Positions 50,076 through 58,244 of a stretch of 64,000 nucleotides of DNA are shown piece by piece. The notes beneath the pieces are model-generated. The model was not told the origin of the DNA. It was given only the letters and a program-made list of their open reading frames with translations, and made no database searches. Position numbers and translations under genes: made by a program. Each line of letters opens with the position of its first letter. Within the stretch, counting starts at the first letter, position 1. This DNA is from Lachnospira sp. UBA3212 (GTDB lineage Bacteria; Bacillota; Clostridia; Lachnospirales; Lachnospiraceae), in assembly GCA_002363615.1 (NCBI GenBank), contig DEWK01000010.1, positions 54,739-118,738 of the forward strand, in the 5' to 3' direction.

Positions 50076-52670
50076 ATGAATATTGATCGCTTTACCAGAA
50101 AATCTATGGAAGCCATTAAGCAAAGTGAAAAGATTTGCTATGACTATGGCAATCAAGAGATGGATCAGGAGCATTTCCTGTATGCCTTGTTAACGATTGA
50201 GGATAGCCTGATTTTGAAATTGGTGGAGAAGATGGAAATCAGAACGGATCATTTTCAAAAGAGGGTGGAAGAGGCTCTTGAAAAGAGGGTGAAGGTGCAG
50301 GGAGGAGATTTAAGGATTAGTAATGCCTTAAATCAGGTTTTGATTCATGGGGAAGATGAAGCGAAGACCATGGGAGATGAGTATATCAGTGTCGAGCATC
50401 TCTTCCTTGCCATGATTAAAAATCCAAATCCTGCAATCAAGGAGATTTTTAGGGAGTATGGGATTACCAGGGAGCGTTTTTTAACGGCTTTATCCAGCAT
50501 TCGTGGGAATCAAAAGGTTACTTCAGATAATCCGGAAGATACCTATGATAGTTTAGGAAAATATGGTATTGATTTGGTTGCCAAGGCTGCCGACCAAAAA
50601 CTTGATCCTGTGATTGGACGAGATAGTGAGATTCGTCATATGATTCGAATTCTATCTAGAAAGACCAAGAATAATCCGGTTTTAATTGGAGAACCTGGAG
50701 TTGGTAAAACCGCTGTGGTAGAAGGACTTGCCCTTCGTATTGTGGCAGGGGATGTGCCGGAGAACCTGAGGGATAAGAAGATTTTCTCTTTGGATTTAGG
50801 AGCTTTGGTAGCAGGGGCGAAGTATCGTGGAGAATTTGAGGAACGATTAAAAGCGGTATTAGATGAGGTTAAAAAGAGTCAGGGAAAGATTATACTTTTT
50901 ATTGATGAACTTCATACCATTGTAGGAGCAGGAAATCAGGAAGGTTCTATGGATGCAGGGAATATGTTAAAGCCTATGCTTGCCAGAGGTGAACTTCACT
51001 GCATTGGTGCTACTACCTTAGATGAGTACCGTAAGTATATTGAAAAAGATCCTGCCTTGGAGCGTCGGTTCCAGCCGGTGATGGTAAACGAACCAAGCGT
51101 AGAAGATACGATTTCCATTCTTCGTGGAATTAAGGATCGTTATGAGGTCTTTCATGGTGTTAAGATTAACGATTCGGCATTGGTACAGGCAGCGGTTTTA
51201 TCGGATCGCTATATCTCAGATCGTTTCCTTCCGGATAAGGCCATTGACTTAGTGGATGAGGCCTGCGCCATGATTAAGACTGAACTGGATTCTATGCCTG
51301 CTGAACTAGACGAGGTAAATCGTAAGATTATGCAGATGGAAATTGAACAGACAGCCCTAAAGAAAGAGGAAGATAATCTTAGCAAACAGCGTTTAGAGGA
51401 ACTTTCCAGGGAACTGGCTGATTTAAAGGAAGAATTTGCCGGAAAGAAGGCCCAGTGGGAGAATGAGAAGGAGTCAGTGGACAGACTAAGTAAACTCCGT
51501 GAGGAAATCGATAGTATTAACAGTCAGATTAAGATAGCAGAGAATGAATACAATCTTGAAAAGGTGGCTGAGCTTCGTTATGGAAAACTTCCTAACCTGA
51601 AAAAGCAGTTAGAAATAGAGGAGAAAGCCAACGAGAAAAAAGAGAATGCCCTGGTTCATGAAAATGTAGATGAAGAGGAAATTGCTAGGATTGTTTCTAA
51701 GTGGACGGGGATTCCAGTTGCGAAACTAACAGAAACAGAGCGAAATAAAACACTTCATCTGGATGATAAGTTACATGAGCGTGTGATTGGACAGGAAGAA
51801 GGAGTAGAGAAGGTAACGGAGGCAATTATCCGCTCTAAAGCCGGCATCAAGGATCCAAGCAAACCAATTGGTTCCTTCCTCTTTTTGGGACCTACCGGTG
51901 TAGGTAAAACAGAACTTGCTAAGGCCCTGGCAGAAGCTCTCTTTGATGATGAGAATAATATGGTTCGTATCGATATGAGTGAGTATATGGAGAAGTTTTC
52001 GGTATCTCGTTTAATCGGAGCGCCTCCGGGATATGTTGGCTATGATGAGGGTGGCCAGTTAACAGAGGCGGTTCGAAGAAAACCTTATTCGGTAGTGCTT
52101 TTTGATGAAATTGAAAAAGCCCACCCGGATGTGTTTAATATTCTTCTTCAGGTATTAGATGATGGACGAATCACGGACTCTCAGGGAAGAACCGTTGATT
52201 TTAAAAATACGATTTTGATTATGACCTCAAACCTTGGTTCCAACTATCTTTTAGATGGCATTTGTCCGGACGGATGTATTAGTGATCAGGCTAAGGCAGG
52301 AGTAGATTTGGAATTGAAAAATCATTTCCGTCCGGAGTTTTTAAACCGATTAGATGAGATCATTCTCTTTAAGCCATTAAGCAAGGAAAATATTCGGTCA
52401 ATTATCGATCTTTTAGTGGAGAATACCAATCAGAGGCTGGAAGACCGGGAATTAAGCATTGAGCTTACCGAGGCGGCGAAAGGTTATGTTACAGACCATG
52501 GATACGATCCGATTTATGGAGCAAGACCTCTTAAGCGATTTATGCAAAAATATGTGGAGACCCTTGCGGCCAGAATTATTTTACAGGGTGAGGTTGACCT
52601 GGGGGATAAGATCGTTTTAGATGTGGAAGAGGATCATTTGTATGCCCGAGTAGAGAAAAAAGAAGTTTAA
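50076..52670 (+). CDS. clpB: ATP-dependent disaggregase ClpB
   Basis: 864 residues from ATG 50076 (SD AAAGGGTGGTGG); the open frame begins earlier in the leader. Clp N-domain (FTRKSMEAIKQSEKICYDYG), first AAA+ domain (GEPGVGKTAVVEGLA, ILFIDELHTIVGAG), a middle coiled-coil domain of about 120 residues (DELNRKIMQMEIEQ region to ~540), and second AAA+ domain (GPTGVGKTELAKALAEAL, VVLFDEIEKAHPDVF). The long middle domain identifies ClpB rather than ClpC or ClpE. It resolubilises aggregates with DnaK; dnaK is not in the window. There is no IGF/L-type ClpP loop that I can see. Confidence 0.95.
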   Translation: MNIDRFTRKSMEAIKQSEKICYDYGNQEMDQEHFLYALLTIEDSLILKLVEKMEIRTDHFQKRVEEALEKRVKVQGGDLRISNALNQVLIHGEDEAKTMGDEYISVEHLFLAMIKNPNPAIKEIFREYGITRERFLTALSSIRGNQKVTSDNPEDTYDSLGKYGIDLVAKAADQKLDPVIGRDSEIRHMIRILSRKTKNNPVLIGEPGVGKTAVVEGLALRIVAGDVPENLRDKKIFSLDLGALVAGAKYRGEFEERLKAVLDEVKKSQGKIILFIDELHTIVGAGNQEGSMDAGNMLKPMLARGELHCIGATTLDEYRKYIEKDPALERRFQPVMVNEPSVEDTISILRGIKDRYEVFHGVKINDSALVQAAVLSDRYISDRFLPDKAIDLVDEACAMIKTELDSMPAELDEVNRKIMQMEIEQTALKKEEDNLSKQRLEELSRELADLKEEFAGKKAQWENEKESVDRLSKLREEIDSINSQIKIAENEYNLEKVAELRYGKLPNLKKQLEIEEKANEKKENALVHENVDEEEIARIVSKWTGIPVAKLTETERNKTLHLDDKLHERVIGQEEGVEKVTEAIIRSKAGIKDPSKPIGSFLFLGPTGVGKTELAKALAEALFDDENNMVRIDMSEYMEKFSVSRLIGAPPGYVGYDEGGQLTEAVRRKPYSVVLFDEIEKAHPDVFNILLQVLDDGRITDSQGRTVDFKNTILIMTSNLGSNYLLDGICPDGCISDQAKAGVDLELKNHFRPEFLNRLDEIILFKPLSKENIRSIIDLLVENTNQRLEDRELSIELTEAAKGYVTDHGYDPIYGARPLKRFMQKYVETLAARIILQGEVDLGDKIVLDVEEDHLYARVEKKEV

Positions 52671-52688
52671 GAAAATAAAAGAAAGTGC

Positions 52689-52717
52689 TTGACAAAACCA
52701 GATTTATTAGATATATT
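52689..52717 (+). promoter_or_regulatory. Promoter for the DUF3793-flavodoxin unit
   Basis: Consensus TTGACA (52689-52694), 17 bp spacer, TATATT (52712-52717); predicted start near 52724. Confidence 0.85.
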
Positions 52718-52723
52718 AAACAA

Positions 52724-52743
52724 GGGTTAGTAATAACTAACCC
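52724..52743 (+). promoter_or_regulatory. Palindromic operator candidate at the transcription start
   Basis: GGGTTAGT (52724-52731), centre AATA, ACTAACCC (52736-52743): a perfect 8-bp inverted repeat exactly where transcription should begin. Its TTAG...CTAA ends resemble metalloregulator boxes of the DtxR type; the family of the true regulator is unknown. It could also be a 5' stabilising hairpin. Confidence 0.65.
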
Positions 52744-52766
52744 AATAATTTCAGAAAGGTTGTCAC

Positions 52767-53333
52767 ATGAGTCTGGAATTAATGAAAGCATTACAGAATG
52801 CGGATTTTACTAAAACTTCAGTGAGAATTGCGAATCATTGCGCACCAGTCATTGATGGATTGAAAGTTGCAAATCTTTTAATTCTTTCGAGGGATTCGGA
52901 AGATGGAGTAAAAGATTATTTTTGCAACACCGGTGTTTCAATTTACAAGCTGGCAAGTAAGGATTCCAAATCAATCTATTATTGTTATCAAAAGGAGATG
53001 TTAAAGCATCTTTTTTGTGACAAACGGGTCTCATGTTTCCTTAAGACCTATGGATATTATGGCTTTAGCGTAAAAAAAATACTAGAACATTTAGCGCTTC
53101 GCTATCAGGCACATTTTGAAAAGGGTCAAGGTTTCCCCCATGAACTTGGTGTATTTTTAGGATATCCCCTAAGTGATGTGGAAGCATTTATTTCTCATGA
53201 AGGCAAGGATTATCTCTACTGTGGGTACTGGAAGGTATACACGAATAAGGAAGAAGCTTTGAAGAAGTTCTCCTTATATGATGAATCTAGACAAAAGGCT
53301 TTGTCTAGATTGTTGGATAAGCAAGCTTCCTAA
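52767..53333 (+). CDS. DUF3793 family protein
   Basis: 188 residues; SD AGAAAGGTTG. I recognise the DUF3793 family by HCAPVIDGLKVANLLIL, FPHELGVFLGYPLSDVEAFI and YLYCGYWKVYTNKEEA. Several conserved cysteines (in NHCAP and in LYCGYW) might bind a metal or cluster. No membrane span or signal peptide. These genes commonly neighbour a flavodoxin gene, as here (59 bases downstream), which suggests a redox or metal-limitation function; the activity is unknown. Confidence 0.85.
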   Translation: MSLELMKALQNADFTKTSVRIANHCAPVIDGLKVANLLILSRDSEDGVKDYFCNTGVSIYKLASKDSKSIYYCYQKEMLKHLFCDKRVSCFLKTYGYYGFSVKKILEHLALRYQAHFEKGQGFPHELGVFLGYPLSDVEAFISHEGKDYLYCGYWKVYTNKEEALKKFSLYDESRQKALSRLLDKQAS

Positions 53334-53392
53334 GAGATGAGATGCTTTTATCGGATTTTTATTTCAGGTTGTGACAGAATAGGAGTAATGCT

Positions 53393-53815
53393 ATGAGCAC
53401 AATACATGTGATTTATTATTCTGGAACTGGTAATACAGAAGCAATGGCAGAAGCCGTGAAGAAAGGAATCGAGTCTTCCGGTAAAGCCGCTGATTTAGTG
53501 AGTATTGGTGATGCAACAGAGGATATGGTTACTGAGAGTGATGCAATCGCTTTTGGTTGTCCTGCAATGGGTGCTGAAGTATTAGAGGAATCAGAATTTG
53601 ATCCTTTCTTTACTTCCATTGAAGGTGCTCTTGCTGGAAAGAAGGTCGCTTTATTTGGTTCCTATGGTTGGGGCAATGGTGAATGGATGAGAGACTGGGA
53701 AGACCGTGTCAGAGCTGCTGGTGCAGATCTTGTGAATGATGAAGGAGTGATTTGTTTAGATGCTCCTGAAGAGGACACGCTTGCTAAGTTAGAAAAGTTA
53801 GGAGCGGCGCTCTAG
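53393..53815 (+). CDS. Flavodoxin
   Basis: 140 residues; SD ATAGGAG. FMN phosphate loop YYSGTGNTEAMAEAV (residues 7-21), flavin-flanking loops FGCPAMGAEVLEE and FGSYGWGNGEWMRDW with the Trp/Tyr that stack on the isoalloxazine ring. Size and motifs fit a short-chain flavodoxin, an electron carrier that often replaces ferredoxin under iron limitation. It is probably co-transcribed with the DUF3793 gene and ends at a strong terminator. Confidence 0.95.
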   Translation: MSTIHVIYYSGTGNTEAMAEAVKKGIESSGKAADLVSIGDATEDMVTESDAIAFGCPAMGAEVLEESEFDPFFTSIEGALAGKKVALFGSYGWGNGEWMRDWEDRVRAAGADLVNDEGVICLDAPEEDTLAKLEKLGAAL

Positions 53816-53878
53816 GCCAATCCTAAGAGTATGAAAAGACGATTCCCCTTATAAAATGTAAATCTAAATCTTGTACAG

Positions 53879-53918
53879 AAAAGAGCTGGTTCCCCCAGCT
53901 CTTTTCGCTTTTTTTTAT
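53879..53918 (+). terminator. Terminator after flavodoxin
   Basis: AAAAGAGCTGG (53879-53889), loop TTCCC, CCAGCTCTTTT (53895-53905), then a second run of T at 53909-53916. Confidence 0.92.
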
Positions 53919-53952
53919 ACTATGAGAGGAAAGCTTAATCATTATGACTAAA

Positions 53953-53980
53953 AAAACGACTGACCTCGGTCAGTCGTTTT
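53953..53980 (-). terminator. Terminator after the ABC-F gene
   Basis: A perfect 13-bp inverted repeat AAAACGACTGACC (53953-53965) / GGTCAGTCGTTTT (53968-53980) 15 bases past the stop of the minus-strand gene; A-run on the plus strand gives a T-run on the minus strand. Confidence 0.9.
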
Positions 53981-53994
53981 AGATTCTTTATGAA

Positions 53995-55632
53995 TTAGTC
54001 ATCGGCTTCTTCATCTTCCGTGGTACTATAGACGGTTCTCTTACGAGCCATCTCATCATTTTCAAGATATTCGTCGTATGTAGTAATCTTATCGATTAAC
54101 TTTCCACCAACAATTTCCATAATACGGTTTGCTGTGGTCTGAACAAACTGATGATCACGACAAGAGAAGAGGAGAACACCTTTAAACTTAATGAGTCCAT
54201 CATTTAAGGCAGAGATTGATTCCATGTCTAAGTGATCAGTAGGCTCGTCAAGCATTAAGACATTTGCTCCGGAAATCATAAGCTTGGAAAGAAGGACTCT
54301 TACCTTCTCACCACCGGATAAGACGCGAACCTTCTTTACACCGTCCTCTCCTGCAAATAACATTCTTCCAAGGAAACCACGAACATAGGTGGCATCCTTA
54401 ATCTCTGAGTACTGGGTTAACCATTCAACAATGGTATCGTCACAATCGAAAATCTTTGTGTTGTCCTTAGGGAAGTATGACTGGGTGGTGGTGATTCCCC
54501 ACTTATAAGAACCTGAATCTGGTTCCATTTCACCGGCTAAAATCTGGAAGAGGGTAGTCTTTGCTAATTCGTTACCACCAACGAGGGCTACCTTGTCTTC
54601 ACGGTTTAATATAAATGATACATCATCTAAGACCTTAACACCATCAATGGTCTTACTTAGGTTCTTCACTTCCAGTACTTCGTTACCGATTTCACGGTTT
54701 GGACGAATGTAAATATATGGATAACGACGGCTAGATGGCTTGATGTCATCTAACTGAATCTTATCTAAGGCCTTCTTTCTTGAAGTAGCCTGCTTAGACT
54801 TGGAAGCATTTGCAGAGAATCGACGGATAAATTCCTGTAATTCCTTGATTTTTTCTTCCTTCTTGCGGTTGGCATCCTTCATCTGCTTAACCAATAACTG
54901 ACTTGACTCATACCAGAAGTCATAGTTACCTGCATAAAGGGTAATTTTTGCATAATCGATATCTGCAATCTGGGTACAAACCTTGTTCAAGAAATAACGG
55001 TCATGAGAAACAACGATGACGGTATTGTCAAAGTTGATCAAAAATTCTTCTAACCATGCGATAGCATCTAAATCTAAGTGGTTGGTAGGCTCATCCAAAA
55101 GTAGAATGTCTGGATTACCAAAGAGGGCCTGGGCAAGGAGAACCTTGACCTTTTCAGAACCCTTTAAGTCTTTCATGGTTGCATAATGAAGATCGGTTTC
55201 AATACCAAGACCATTTAAAAGGGTAGCTGCATCGGTTTCTGCATTCCAACCATCCATATCTGCAAATTCAGTCTCCAGCTCGGAAGCACGAATACCGTCT
55301 TCATCTGAGAAATCTTCTTTGGCATAAAGAGCATCCTTTTCCTTCATGATCTCATAAAGACGGGAATTACCCATAATAACAGTGTCAAGAACGGTATAGG
55401 CATCATACTTGAAGTGATCCTGCTTTAAGAAAGAAAGACGCTGTCCTTCGGTGATGATGATTTCACCATTGGTTGGTTCTAATTCTCCGGATAAGATACG
55501 GAGGAATGTAGACTTACCGGCACCATTGGCACCAATCAGTCCGTAACAATTGCCTTCGGTAAATTTGATATTTACATCTTCAAATAAGGCTTTTTTTCCA
55601 AGTCTTAAGGTTACATTACTTGCCTGAATCAT
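53995..55632 (-). CDS. ABC-F family ATPase (YkpA/YbiT-like)
   Basis: 545 residues from the ATG at 55632 (SD GGAG upstream); the longer frame to 55707 runs into the promoter. Two ABC domains without membrane segments. Domain 1: Walker A GANGAGKST (34-42), Walker B ILLLDEPTNHLD, but a poor signature (LKGSEKVK). Domain 2: an unusual Walker A (GGNELAKTT), a good signature (LSGGEKVR) and LMLDEPTDHLD. So one composite ATP site looks canonical and one degenerate. ABC-F proteins act on ribosomes in translation or in antibiotic resistance; the FPKDN motif (SYFPKDNTKIF) points to the YkpA-type housekeeping group. The C-terminus is acidic. Confidence 0.9.
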   Translation of the reverse strand: MIQASNVTLRLGKKALFEDVNIKFTEGNCYGLIGANGAGKSTFLRILSGELEPTNGEIIITEGQRLSFLKQDHFKYDAYTVLDTVIMGNSRLYEIMKEKDALYAKEDFSDEDGIRASELETEFADMDGWNAETDAATLLNGLGIETDLHYATMKDLKGSEKVKVLLAQALFGNPDILLLDEPTNHLDLDAIAWLEEFLINFDNTVIVVSHDRYFLNKVCTQIADIDYAKITLYAGNYDFWYESSQLLVKQMKDANRKKEEKIKELQEFIRRFSANASKSKQATSRKKALDKIQLDDIKPSSRRYPYIYIRPNREIGNEVLEVKNLSKTIDGVKVLDDVSFILNREDKVALVGGNELAKTTLFQILAGEMEPDSGSYKWGITTTQSYFPKDNTKIFDCDDTIVEWLTQYSEIKDATYVRGFLGRMLFAGEDGVKKVRVLSGGEKVRVLLSKLMISGANVLMLDEPTDHLDMESISALNDGLIKFKGVLLFSCRDHQFVQTTANRIMEIVGGKLIDKITTYDEYLENDEMARKRTVYSTTEDEEADD

Positions 55633-55705
55633 AAATAAAAACTCCAATCCGGGATGACTCCCAAAAAAATACGGTTTCGTCTCGAAATAAAAAGACACTC
55701 TTATC

Positions 55706-55733
55706 ATTTTAACTGATTTTTGTCAGAATGCAA
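55706..55733 (-). promoter_or_regulatory. Promoter for the ABC-F gene
   Basis: On the minus strand TTGCAT (55733-55728), 16 bp spacer, TAAAAT (55711-55706). Confidence 0.6.
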
Positions 55734-55762
55734 GGAAAAAACATAAGATAAGAAGTTTTTTC

Positions 55763-55791
55763 TTGTTATGCTTTGTTAAATGGTGTAAAAT
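55763..55791 (+). promoter_or_regulatory. Promoter for the debranching-like gene and luxS
   Basis: TTGTTA (55763-55768), 17 bp spacer, TAAAAT (55786-55791). It diverges from the ABC-F promoter. Confidence 0.6.
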
Positions 55792-55830
55792 ATAACAGAC
55801 TTGTAACTTGAATGACAAAGGAGGAAGTAA

Positions 55831-57717
55831 TTGACTGGAAACAAAACATCACAGCAAGAATTGATGAAAGCGTTTTGTCAAGAAAAGGGAAATCCTTTTT
55901 TATATGGTGCAACGATTGTGGAAAAAAGAATCAATTTTACCATAGATACTAAAGGGAGTAGAGATTTGTGTATTCTTTTCTACCATGGGAAGGAGAAGAG
56001 TCCTTTCCTGATAGTTCCTGTGCCAGAGGATTGTTTTTTTGGAAATCTTGCTTCGGTTAGTTTAAAACTGGATCCGAATAATCTTTCCTATAGCTATGAA
56101 ATCGATGGGAAGGCAGTGGTAGATCCATTTGCAAAAAAAATCTATCATCGAGCCTCTTGGGGAGAAAAGCAAAAAGAAGTTATGACATGTCCTTTAACCC
56201 TTGAGGACTATGCTTGGAAGGGAGAAAGGCCAAATCTTTCTCTTTCAGATCTTTTTATCTACCGTCTTCATGTAAGGGGATTTACCAAGGATTCATCTTC
56301 TAAGGTAGAACATAAGGGAAGTTATTTGGGAATCCTAGAAAAGATTCCTTACTTAAAAGATTTAGGGGTTACCATGATTGACCTAATGCCGGCTTATGAT
56401 TATTATGAATCTCCGATCATAGAGGAAAGTTCAAAAAAACTTGAAAAAATCCCGGCAACCATTAATTACTGGGGATATACAGATGCCAATTATTTAAGTG
56501 CCAAACCAGCATTTGCCACAGATCCTGACATGGCAGATTTGGAACTGAAAAAAGTAATTGACCGGGCCCATCAGGAGGGAATCGAGGTTTCCATGGAATT
56601 TTATTTCAAGGAGGAACCGGATACCAGAAAAGTCTTAACTATTTTATCACATTGGGTAAGTGAATATCGAATCGATGCTTTACATATTACCGCATCAGAT
56701 CAAGTAATGAAGGCAATTTATGATGACCCATTCTTTGCTCAGGTCAAAGTTTTTACCTATGGAAGTTTTGATGATCGGGAGTTAAAGTTCAGTGGTCGGA
56801 TTGCAAGATTTTCGGATGATTTTTATGTAACGGCTAGAAAGTTTTTAAAGAGTGACGAGGGACAGGTGGGAAATTTCCTTTCTGTCATGACTGCTCACCC
56901 AAAAAACTCAGGGGTGATTAATTATCTGGCAAATCATTTCACCTTTACCCTTTATGATGCAGTTTCCTATGACCGTAAACATAATGAAGCCAATGGGGAG
57001 TCCAATAAGGACGGAGCAGAATATAATTATAGTTGGAACTGCGGAGCAGAAGGAGAGACCAAGAGCCGAAAAATCCTAGGTCTTAGACTTTCTCAGATGA
57101 AGAATGCCCTAAGCTTTTTATTTACCGCCCAGGGGATTCCTATGTTAATGGCGGGAGACGAATTTGCCAATTCTGCCAAGGGGAACAACAATCCTTACTG
57201 TCAGGATAATGCCATTGGTTGGGTGAATTGGAAGAGGAATAAGTTTTCAAGGGATGTTCTTGCATACACCAAGCAGTTGGTGGCTTACAGAAAGAACCAT
57301 AGTATCTTAACGGGGAAAGAACATTTGCTTGGCTTAGATGCCAAGGCGCTTGGTTTACCGGATATTTCTTATCATGGAAATAAACCATGGTTTTTGGATT
57401 ATAACCATGTGAATCGACATGTGGCACTTTTGTATAACAATGCTTATGGGAAAGAGAAACCTTCCGGTAAGGATTCCCTGACTTTTATTGTTTATAATCT
57501 TCATTGGGAGAAGCAGGAGTTTGAATTAATCAAACCCCAGGCAAACATGAAGTGGACCCTTGTTTCTACTACCAATCACCAGGAAGATCTTAAGGTTTTA
57601 GAAGAGGAAATCTCCAAGGGAAAATTAATTGCCGGACCAAGAAGTGTTTATATTTTAGAGACAAAATTAGAAGAAAAGAAAAAAAGAAAGAGGGAAAAAA
57701 ATGGAAAAAATCGCTAG
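55831..57717 (+). CDS. Glycogen-debranching (isoamylase/GlgX)-like GH13 protein, probably catalytically inactive
   Basis: 628 residues from TTG 55831 (GGAGG at 55820-55824). N-terminal CBM48-like domain (~20-115), GH13 barrel (~135-480) and C-terminal beta domain. Overall similarity to GlgX is plain (RLHVRGFTKDSS; SYDRKHNEANGESNKDG; SWNCGAEGETKSR; GIPMLMAGDEFANSAKGNNN), yet the catalytic set is eroded. Region I (IEVSMEFYFKEE, 251-262) lacks the usual Asn-His. Region II keeps Arg280 and the nucleophile-position Asp282. Region III (KVFTYGSFD, 306-314) has no Glu. In region IV His369 is followed by Phe370 instead of Asp. It may be a glucan-binding or regulatory pseudoenzyme. It overlaps luxS by 17 bases. 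The basic tail (EEKKKRKREKNGKNR) is unusual. Confidence 0.85.
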   Translation: MTGNKTSQQELMKAFCQEKGNPFLYGATIVEKRINFTIDTKGSRDLCILFYHGKEKSPFLIVPVPEDCFFGNLASVSLKLDPNNLSYSYEIDGKAVVDPFAKKIYHRASWGEKQKEVMTCPLTLEDYAWKGERPNLSLSDLFIYRLHVRGFTKDSSSKVEHKGSYLGILEKIPYLKDLGVTMIDLMPAYDYYESPIIEESSKKLEKIPATINYWGYTDANYLSAKPAFATDPDMADLELKKVIDRAHQEGIEVSMEFYFKEEPDTRKVLTILSHWVSEYRIDALHITASDQVMKAIYDDPFFAQVKVFTYGSFDDRELKFSGRIARFSDDFYVTARKFLKSDEGQVGNFLSVMTAHPKNSGVINYLANHFTFTLYDAVSYDRKHNEANGESNKDGAEYNYSWNCGAEGETKSRKILGLRLSQMKNALSFLFTAQGIPMLMAGDEFANSAKGNNNPYCQDNAIGWVNWKRNKFSRDVLAYTKQLVAYRKNHSILTGKEHLLGLDAKALGLPDISYHGNKPWFLDYNHVNRHVALLYNNAYGKEKPSGKDSLTFIVYNLHWEKQEFELIKPQANMKWTLVSTTNHQEDLKVLEEEISKGKLIAGPRSVYILETKLEEKKKRKREKNGKNR

Positions 57718-58183
57718 TTTTACCGTTAATCACTTAGAATTATATCCAGGGGTTTACGTTTCAAGAAAAGATAAGGTTGGTGCTGAAACAATTACTACCT
57801 TTGATCTTAGAATGACTACTCCGAATAAGGAGCCGGTAATGAATACCGCAGAAATTCATACCATGGAGCACTTGGGTGCTACTTTTTTAAGAAATGATCC
57901 AGATTATAAGGATCAAACCATTTACTTTGGTCCTATGGGTTGTCGTACCGGATTCTACCTGGTACTTGCAGGAAATCTTAATTCAGAAGATATTCTTGAT
58001 TTATTAAAGCGTATGTATAAATTTATGGCTGATTTTGAAGGAGAGATTCCGGGAGCCACCGCTCATGATTGTGGTAACTATCTTGATCAAAATCTTCCAA
58101 TGGCAAATCTTTTAGCTAAGAAGTATTTAACAGAAGTATTAGAAAATATCACGAAAGATCGCATGACTTATCCAGAAGATTAA
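57701..58183 (+). CDS. luxS: S-ribosylhomocysteine lyase LuxS
   Basis: 160 residues. Metal ligands His53 and His57 (EIHTMEHLG) and Cys124 (TAHDCGNY), catalytic Cys81 (GPMGCRTGFYL) and Glu54-region pattern all fit LuxS. It splits S-ribosylhomocysteine to homocysteine and the AI-2 precursor, so it serves methyl-cycle recycling and possibly cell signalling. Its start lies 17 bases inside the end of the GH13-like gene, so the two are translated from one message. No pfs (nucleosidase) gene is in the window. Strong terminator follows. Confidence 0.98.
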   Translation: MEKIASFTVNHLELYPGVYVSRKDKVGAETITTFDLRMTTPNKEPVMNTAEIHTMEHLGATFLRNDPDYKDQTIYFGPMGCRTGFYLVLAGNLNSEDILDLLKRMYKFMADFEGEIPGATAHDCGNYLDQNLPMANLLAKKYLTEVLENITKDRMTYPED

Positions 58184-58229
58184 AAAAAGAACTGTAAAAA
58201 TCCCTGTGGATTTTTACGGTTCTTTTTTT
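58184..58229. terminator. Bidirectional intrinsic terminator between luxS and the AraC gene
   Basis: A 20-bp stem (58184-58203 with 58208-58227) with one G-U pair and loop CTGT, starting in A and ending in T. Confidence 0.93.
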
Positions 58230-58244
58230 AATCAGTTGGAGTCT

